Under the pieces are notes generated by a model. That model saw only the letters and a program-made list of their open reading frames with translations, was not told the DNA's origin and searched no databases. This document shows positions 58,245 to 64,000 of a stretch of DNA of 64,000 nucleotides, in pieces (positions within the stretch are counted from its first letter, which is position 1; the number at the start of each line of letters is the position of its first letter). Made by a program: the position numbers and the translations under genes. Location: the NCBI GenBank assembly GCA_011800155.1, contig CM022369.1:3286001-3350000 (forward strand), given 5' to 3'. Origin of the DNA: Flammulina velutipes. Its lineage: Eukaryota > Basidiomycota > Agaricomycetes > Agaricales > Physalacriaceae.

Positions 58245-58875
58245 CATAGATAGTATGGTATCTACACGTCTCCTTAAGAATACTCTATCCAAACTTAGTA
58301 TTCGCGCTATTCATTAACGGCTCGTAGAATGTCCTGTAAACTGGATAGCATGAGAATGTGTACGAAGGAATGGTACCGCAGAGTCCTCACCAGTGATGGA
58401 AGACTGAGCATACACATCTCATCGCTTCCCTTTTCCCGCGTTCACGGTAAGCATGTACATGTACATGATGAGCACGTAGCGATCTACAGTAGCACACGGA
58501 GGTGTTCAAGAGCTGGCTGCGCGTCAGCATGCATTCCGAGCAAAGGTCGATACCACGTCGCTTGAGCCAGCTGATGCCCTGAATGCGAAAGATTTCGTCG
58601 GCAGAGTCACTGAGTGACTTGTTCTAGAAACAGAGATGCCAGGCGGTCTTGCAAGTTGACATGAGAGCGGAATGAAGAATGGTATTGAAAGCGATAGCGA
58701 GGAGATGGAGACAATGTAGGACATTCACTGGGACAATTCGTGTCCAGCGCACCCCATAAGTAAGCAAAGCAAAATGAAGCAAAACATATCGACATATCGA
58801 CAGCGCGCCTGCGGACTAGATGAATGAGGGTCAACTTAACGTGTTTACCTCGACAGATGAATAGCACTCGCCTGC
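58245..58875. other. Loop and second arm of the inverted repeat
   Basis: 58245-58544 shows nothing recognised. From 58545 to 58875 the minus strand repeats the lipocalin exon 2 start and the K 3' flank. Confidence 0.6.
58545..58623 (-). pseudogene. Truncated lipocalin-like fragment
   Basis: The minus strand reads NKSLSDSADEIFRIQGISWL and KRRGID after a TAG splice acceptor, nearly identical to exon 2 of the gene at 57527. Exon 1 has been lost by a deletion and the similarity ends after about 26 codons. Confidence 0.8.
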
Positions 58876-61800
58876 TCATAGATCCCGGACAAGAAAAGAA
58901 ATGTATTCCGGATAATTGTCGGGATCATCTCTTCCGGAGCCTTCGACTTTGGTATAACCCGCCTCGATGAGCAAATCCTGAGGAGGAATAGACCCAACGA
59001 GCGAGCTCAATGCTGCATGGGCAGACGCTGCCGTCCTCTTGGAGGCCAAGTCACGAACCAGAGCATCAAGCTGCGGTATAGACGTCTAGAGCGATGAGCG
59101 GAATGTCCAATAACTGCTTCTAAAAACTTACCTTCACAAAGGAAAAGTAGTAGCACAAGGACCACAAGTCAAAGAAGAATGGATTGAACGGCTTTCGTTC
59201 TGCCATGACAGTGAAGTATGGTCGTTTGTAGTATTCGACGTCCTCGAAAGGTGGTTCATAACACACACAGTCATCGTATGGTGTGTCCTCTGGGAAACAT
59301 TTGGACACTTCAAAATCAATCATCCACATCAGGAAGCCCGGAGGTTGTATCCCGAGGCTCCCGGAGGCTCTAGAGCCCTGAGAACCAGGGAGACAACCCC
59401 CCATATCCGGAAAGGTCTGGAATGCTCTGAAGCAAGGGTCCAATATCCGGAGACCTCTGGAGCGCTGGGAGCTCAGGAGTCTCTGGAGACTCTGGTGCTC
59501 TGCCTGCTCCAGCGCTCTCTAGAGACTGCCAGAGGTAGAGACCTGCAATATAGATCCTGTAGCTATACTGTAGCTTTGTTACATTGCACACATTGAATGA
59601 AAGGGAGCACCGAAACGATAGCATTGGTCTAAATACAACAAAGACTACGGTACATTATCATAAGAAAAGGATATGGTGCGTCGCCTGTCCAAATTTCCTC
59701 ACTCGCTCTCTACACATCATCAGACCACCATTCTCAAACGGCCAGCTTTGGACATTCATTTCCCTAGGCGCGCAATGCGCTGCTTGTAGGTGTCCGTCGG
59801 ATGGCTATGACATGCCAGCCTATGGACGAACTCAGCGCTAATAACGTAGGCGTCAATAAAAACTTGCTTTCGGGCCACCGTTCGCGAAACATCCTCGTTA
59901 CGGCCGTCGTTCGTAGGTTTACGCACTGAGTGTGTGTGATTGCAGCGCTCGTCTCCGTGGTGTATAGGGGTTCCCGGATAACAGAAAACTAACCCAACGG
60001 AAACTAAGAAATATCATTAGCTGCGTGGGATATACACAAATGCGAGAATGGACGTACGAAGGATGAAACATACGAGGGACAAGCAAGAGCCGCGGCAGAT
60101 TGGACAGACACATCCTCGCGTCCGTCCGACACACTCTAGAAGATGAACGGGGGACGTCAAGAGGGAGCAGGATTGTATAAAAACGGGAAAACATACCAGG
60201 GGACCAAGAATCATAGAGACTAAACACTTGGGTCATGTCAGTCCAAGGGCAGAGCTGGAGAGCGAGAACAGACTCACCAACGATATCCACTTCGCCCGAG
60301 CAACCTGCAGAGGAAACACCCCATGCCGTGTCGACCGTCCTGCGTCCGCGCCTCTGCTATTCAAGGCAGTCGCGACAGAAATTGAAAAAGGAGGCAAGAA
60401 GGACTCTAAAGGAGCAACCGGAAGGAATGCTCAAGACAGTCAGATAATGGGGAGAAGGCAAGAGAGGTGGCCCAGGTGGCCCAGGCAAGACGTTCCGTTT
60501 TGACGCGACGACCATGTGATCTATCGGAACGGACTTTGAAATGGACTTGCACGATTTTTGTTCACATCAACAGAGCGCCTGACGTCGATAACCATACAGT
60601 AAGTAACTCTAAAGCAATCTGACAGTGTTTGATACATGTAAAGCCTTCTACTATACCAATGACATTGTATTTAACTGTAATTATACAGATTACACTTTGT
60701 ACGACAGGAAATAGTAATCCCGCCAGCTCTGACTCCCAGAGACGAAGGAGACAGAGAGTCTCCAAGAGTCTCCGGATGTCCTGGCGCGAGCTCTGGAGAG
60801 CTCCTGGAGCTCCTGGAGCTTTCTGCCCTTGCTTCGGCGGCTCTAAACTGTTCCGGATCAATGCCCTAGGTTACAGAGCCTCGGGAGCTATCCCGAGCCC
60901 ACAGCCACGATCTGGACCAAAAGAGGGTTTCCTGATGCAGACTCGCGGTTTTCTTGACGGAATCTTCCCCAAGAGAGCAGATTCTGGAATCCATTCGAGC
61001 ATAAAGTTGCTGTAAAAGGCATCCTTGGATCATTCGAGTTATGAGTTTCGTTCCGTTGGTCCGTCGGGGAGTCACTCACTAGATGCGCGACGCGTTTCTC
61101 GTGTATGAAGGCCAAGGACTACGAAGATTGTCATAGTATATCGCATGTAGGGATTGGACGCTTCGTACCTCCAATGCCTGGAGCATGATATCCATCAAGT
61201 CTCCCACCGAGTTTTTAATCCAGTATGCGCAATCCCCGAACACTTCACTCAGGTTTATGCCACTAAGAGGAAACAGACAGAAGGTAATGTCGAACCATTG
61301 AATCTCCTGTAGCATGGGAAGGACGCCATTGTCAGAGAACAATGCCGAAGGAGAAGTAGCCAGTCGGTGAAGCGCTTCAAGAAAATTCTTGCCGTCTTCA
61401 CCAACGACGACTACGCGACACATAACGTTCTTTCCGCTATCAGTGCGTAGTGGTCGATTCACTGGGGTCTACGTGTATGTATGAGTTGTTTCAGTTTTCA
61501 TGAGTACGTCAAATTTGCTTACCGCACAAAGGTATGTCTGATGTCTGAAATTGGATAGGGTCACCTTGTTGTATGACGGTCCCACAAAGATGAATCCGTT
61601 GGCGTCTCTCTCATGGCCATGTCGGAGCTCCAACATGACGAATGGGTCGCCTACCCATTTCCAGGATGTTAACTGGTGGCGTGCGAGCATAGGACCAAGA
61701 CTATCCCATATCTTCTCTCCACCCACTATTCGATCTTCATAGTCGCTCGCGGAGCGCCAGTCGACCAGTGTCTTGGGAAGCTAGAATATGTTCAGACATG

Positions 61801-61930
61801 GTGTTGGTCGAACCCCAGGATCTACCTTAGAACGGAGCCGTCGATCCCGTAATTTGGGGTAAAGGATGTACGAGACTGATAGCAACACTAGCGCGGATGC
61901 ATAGTAGAGTCGTGGCGTCACGAATGGCAT
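58876..61930 (-). pseudogene. K6: kinase-fold paralog split by a DNA transposon
   Basis: Exons on the minus strand: 61930-61826, 61780-61523, 61468-61169, 61118-61080, exon 5 as 61023-60938 plus 59326-59132, and 59085-58876. Removing the insertion (59327-60937) and one copy of the CA duplication restores an open frame of the usual size, so the transposon is the only lesion I see. The break falls in the codon for Trp of VWMIDFE, just before the metal-binding Asp. The loop is RVAHLDAFYSNF. Intron 1 has a GT donor (GTAGAT). Divergent from L3. Confidence 0.88.
59327..60937. mobile_element. Non-autonomous DNA transposon, 1611 bp, inserted in K6
   Basis: Terminal inverted repeats CATCAGGAAGCC (59327-59338) and, on the other strand, CATCAGGAAACC (60937-60926) match at 11 of 12 bases. 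A CA dinucleotide is duplicated at the target (59325-59326 and 60938-60939), judged against the uninterrupted paralogs. Both subterminal 200-300 bp regions are packed with TCTGGAG/CTCCAGA and TCCGGA words and share CTCCCGGAGGCTCT-like blocks. No transposase ORF. A 2-bp duplication and repetitive ends would suit the CACTA/CMC group, but this is not certain. Confidence 0.85.
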
Positions 61931-62336
61931 TGCGCTTAGTTTGCGAAGCCCTGATCGTGGTTGGAAGGAGGGTTTTGGTTCGGTTGTCGGACCGTGATCC
62001 GGATCCACTCAACCATCCATTAATACTGGATTTTCCCACGGGCTGGAATGAAGGAAACGACTTGGAAACGAGTATCAACTATTGGTTCTTCTTAGCACAT
62101 ATCCTCGGTTTGGCTATTGATTATCTCTCCCAAGACTTCGCCACCGCAAGTAAGGCGCTTAACGTTCGGAGTTCCAAATATTTGCTATCGTCATGCGGTC
62201 TTTCGTGGGAAGTGAACCACACGCTGCCACTCACGTATAAAAGGCTGTACAGCTCTCCGTATTCTCCCTTCCTCGACTATCATCATCGTTTCTGACCATC
62301 TCATCCGATCTCTTTTCATCAGAACACCAAAGAGCC
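61931..62336. promoter_or_regulatory. Divergent K6-L3 promoter
   Basis: 406 bp between start codons. The K element is at 61987-62003, 57 bp from the K6 ATG. L side: GGTCTTTCGTGGGAAGTGAA, CCACACG, TATAAAAG at 62236-62243. Confidence 0.7.
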
Positions 62337-62808
62337 ATGCCTGTGAGTGTGTGCATATACTGTGTTTGGACAAAGCCTATACAACGCCTCTGCAACAGCC
62401 TTTATCTTCCACCTATGATGTGAGTACTATGTCAACGTACTTCTGCCTAGCGCATTCAATCATCCATGTAGGGCCGCTGGGCCATAAGACTCAACAATGC
62501 TGTCTATGTTGGCGTTTTTGTCGGTTTCCTCGAAACCAGTGGCCATGCGAGGGGTGGGAAAGCGCCGCGCTACATTACAGCACAAGATGCTGTAAGTCTG
62601 CATACATATGGATGTCATGAGATTGCTCTAACTATTCCTAAGATTCTTCTTCGTCTTCGCTTTGTCGACGGACATACAACGGGGTTCAAGTTGGCGTTGT
62701 TGACCAAGACACAGTAAGTCTCATCTCTCATGACTACAATGATGGGAACTCTTGTCTAGGGATCCTGTGACCGCCTCTCCGTATCAGAGCCCAGTGACTA
62801 GCACATAA
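62337..62808 (+). CDS. L3: small L-family protein, intact
   Basis: Four exons, 62337-62342, 62399-62419, 62472-62713 and 62760-62808, give 105 residues. The first exon codes only Met-Pro and the second seven residues. Core segments are NNAVYVGVFVGFLETSGHAR, GGKAPRYITAQDAVSLHTYG and CHEIALTIPKILLRLRFVDG. There is no signal peptide or membrane helix; the alternation of hydrophobic residues suggests a small beta-rich fold. I do not recognise the family. It is the only L copy here without a lesion. It sits head-to-head with K6 behind a strong TATAAAAG. Confidence 0.75.
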
Positions 62809-63391
62809 ATACACATGTAGTCTCTCCCAAGAAAGTCTTCCTAGCATTTTGCTATGTCATGTATATCAAAGATGTAACACCACCTCCCAGTTTCATGGCG
62901 CGCGCATCATGACTGACTGACATGACTCTATTCAGAAAACCCCCCTGAAAGGTATCTCGGACCTGCGTGAGAAATACCTGTCACTGACTAGGGTAAAGTT
63001 CGAAATGAAATCAATGGAGCGCCACTAGTACTAGACAATTGCTTTAGCGAACTCGGTAACAGTGCCAGTGTCCATCTTGTATAGATTAAAATCGAGGTAA
63101 TAAGACTTCTGGTGCACAACCGCTAGAAACCACTTGTGTAAATAGATCATAGAATGATTACGAGATCATACAACTTCTGAGAGCAGAGGGTAGAAAAGGT
63201 AATCTGAGCATAGAAGTATGGAATCATATTGAAAGTAATAAGTACGTCCGCAGTGGGAACCCCTTGCCACACAACGTAAGATGACGGGCGAAATCTATCA
63301 ACGGAGCGCCACCGTCATACCAGCCTGAGCATATGGTCTAGAAGAAGATTCATATCATGTATAGGCAGATAGGCCATCAGAGCTTACATGC
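62809..63391. other. Convergent spacer between L3 and K7
   Basis: About 580 bp, no ORF or repeat of note. Confidence 0.4.
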
Positions 63392-64000
63392 TCATAGATC
63401 CCTGCGGACAAGATGAGATATATATTCGGGATAGTCGTCAGGATTCTCTCTTCTAGACTCATCAATTTTGGTATACCCCGCCTCGACGAGTAAATGTTGG
63501 GGAGGAATAGACCCAATGAGAGAGCTCAGTGCTGCATGTGCAGATGCTGCTGTCCTCTTGGAAGCCAGGTCGTGGACTAGAGCATCAAGTTGCGGTATAA
63601 ACGTCTAGAATGATGAGCGAAACATCTAATGACTACTTTATAAACTTACCTCTACGAAGGAGAAATAATAACACAAAGACCATAGGTCAAAGAAGAATGG
63701 ATCGTATGGCTTTCGTTCCGCCATGACAGTGAAGTGCGGTCGTTTGTAGTATTCAACGTCCTCGAAAGGTGGTTCATGACACACGCAGTCATCATATGGT
63801 GTGTCCTCCGGGAAACAGTTGGCCACTTCAAAGTCGATCATCCAGACTCGCGGTTTTCTCGATGGAATCTTTCCGAGAAGCGCAGATTCCGGAACCCATT
63901 CGAGGAGAAAGTTGCTGTAGAAAGCATCCTTGAAAAAGTCAGGTTACAGCATGTTCGTCCCGTCGGGACTTCACTCACTCGATGCGCTACGCGTTTCTCG
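63392..64000 (-). CDS. K7: kinase-fold paralog, 5' part outside window
   Basis: Visible exons on the minus strand: exon 4 from beyond 64000 to 63979, exon 5 63928-63650 (279 nt) and exon 6 63604-63392 (213 nt). The frame is open in the visible part. It carries the DFE region (SRKPRVWMIDFEVANCFPED) and the helix-F motif DLWSLCYYFSF. The catalytic His is followed by Arg (KRVAHR), the HRD-like form. It ends LVRRDL. Confidence 0.82.

Noticed and set aside
58329..58565. Plus-strand ORF in the inverted-repeat loop
   Set aside because: It overlaps the antisense of the lipocalin fragment and has no supporting motif.
59327..60937. Interpreting the K6 interruption as a long intron
   Set aside because: The ends are CATCAGG...CCTGATG inverted repeats with a duplicated CA, not GT-AG, and none of the other K copies with this exon in view has an intron at that position.
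1..64000. tRNA, rRNA or CRISPR features
   Set aside because: I looked for tRNA B-box patterns and regularly spaced repeats and found none that hold up; the host is eukaryotic.

Overview
This window is nuclear DNA of a filamentous basidiomycete, most likely an Agaricomycete. Nearly every gene is broken by short introns of about 46-64 nt with GT-AG (sometimes GC-AG) ends. The gene content includes a fungal ADAM metalloprotease, CYC8/SSN6, a Brr6/Brl1-type nuclear-envelope protein, an Rsp5-type HECT ligase, a copper-fist factor and expanded F-box and BTB families. Exon structures were rebuilt by hand from splice signals, reading frame and comparison between paralogs. No database was searched, so names rest on recognised motifs.

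Region 1 (1-22.5 kb) is mostly conserved housekeeping DNA. It holds two tandem aldo-keto reductases (the first runs off the left edge), a Ser/Arg-rich unknown, an eight-exon CYC8/SSN6 co-repressor, a SERF-like protein, BRR6/BRL1 head-to-head with mitochondrial clpP, a small unknown, a 14-exon ADAM protease, an acidic unknown and a small secreted protein.

Region 2 (22.5-34.9 kb) is an adaptor cluster. Two paralogous BTB-type genes flank two F-box genes, one of which is best read as an in-frame fusion of two tandem copies. An LSM-fold gene (probable NatC subunit NAA38/LSMD1) and a small unknown follow.

Region 3 (34.9-44.3 kb) has a young, non-autonomous copia-like LTR element (TRIM type) inserted about 90 bp upstream of a forkhead gene whose reading frame is broken in a run of seven G. 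It is followed by a low-complexity protein whose ATG appears split by an intron, and by an Rsp5-type C2-WW-WW-WW-HECT ubiquitin ligase.

Region 4 (44.3-64 kb) is the most unusual part. It carries seven copies (K1-K7) of a membrane-anchored, kinase-fold gene of about 395 codons, and four copies (L1-L4) of an unrelated gene of about 105 codons that I do not recognise. Three times a K gene and an L gene sit head-to-head, with 378-406 bp between start codons. A conserved element (TCCGGATCACGGTCCGA) lies 57 bp before five of the six visible K starts and 41 bp before the sixth, and a conserved block with TATAAAAG lies before the L starts. The cluster shows ongoing birth and death: K2 has a 32-bp deletion, L1 a nonsense codon, L2 a frameshift, K6 a 1.6-kb DNA transposon, and K5 and K6 lie in an inverted duplication. 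A copper-fist regulator and a lipocalin-like gene sit inside the array. The K-L divergent module is my candidate for a previously undescribed system; its function cannot be read from the sequence.
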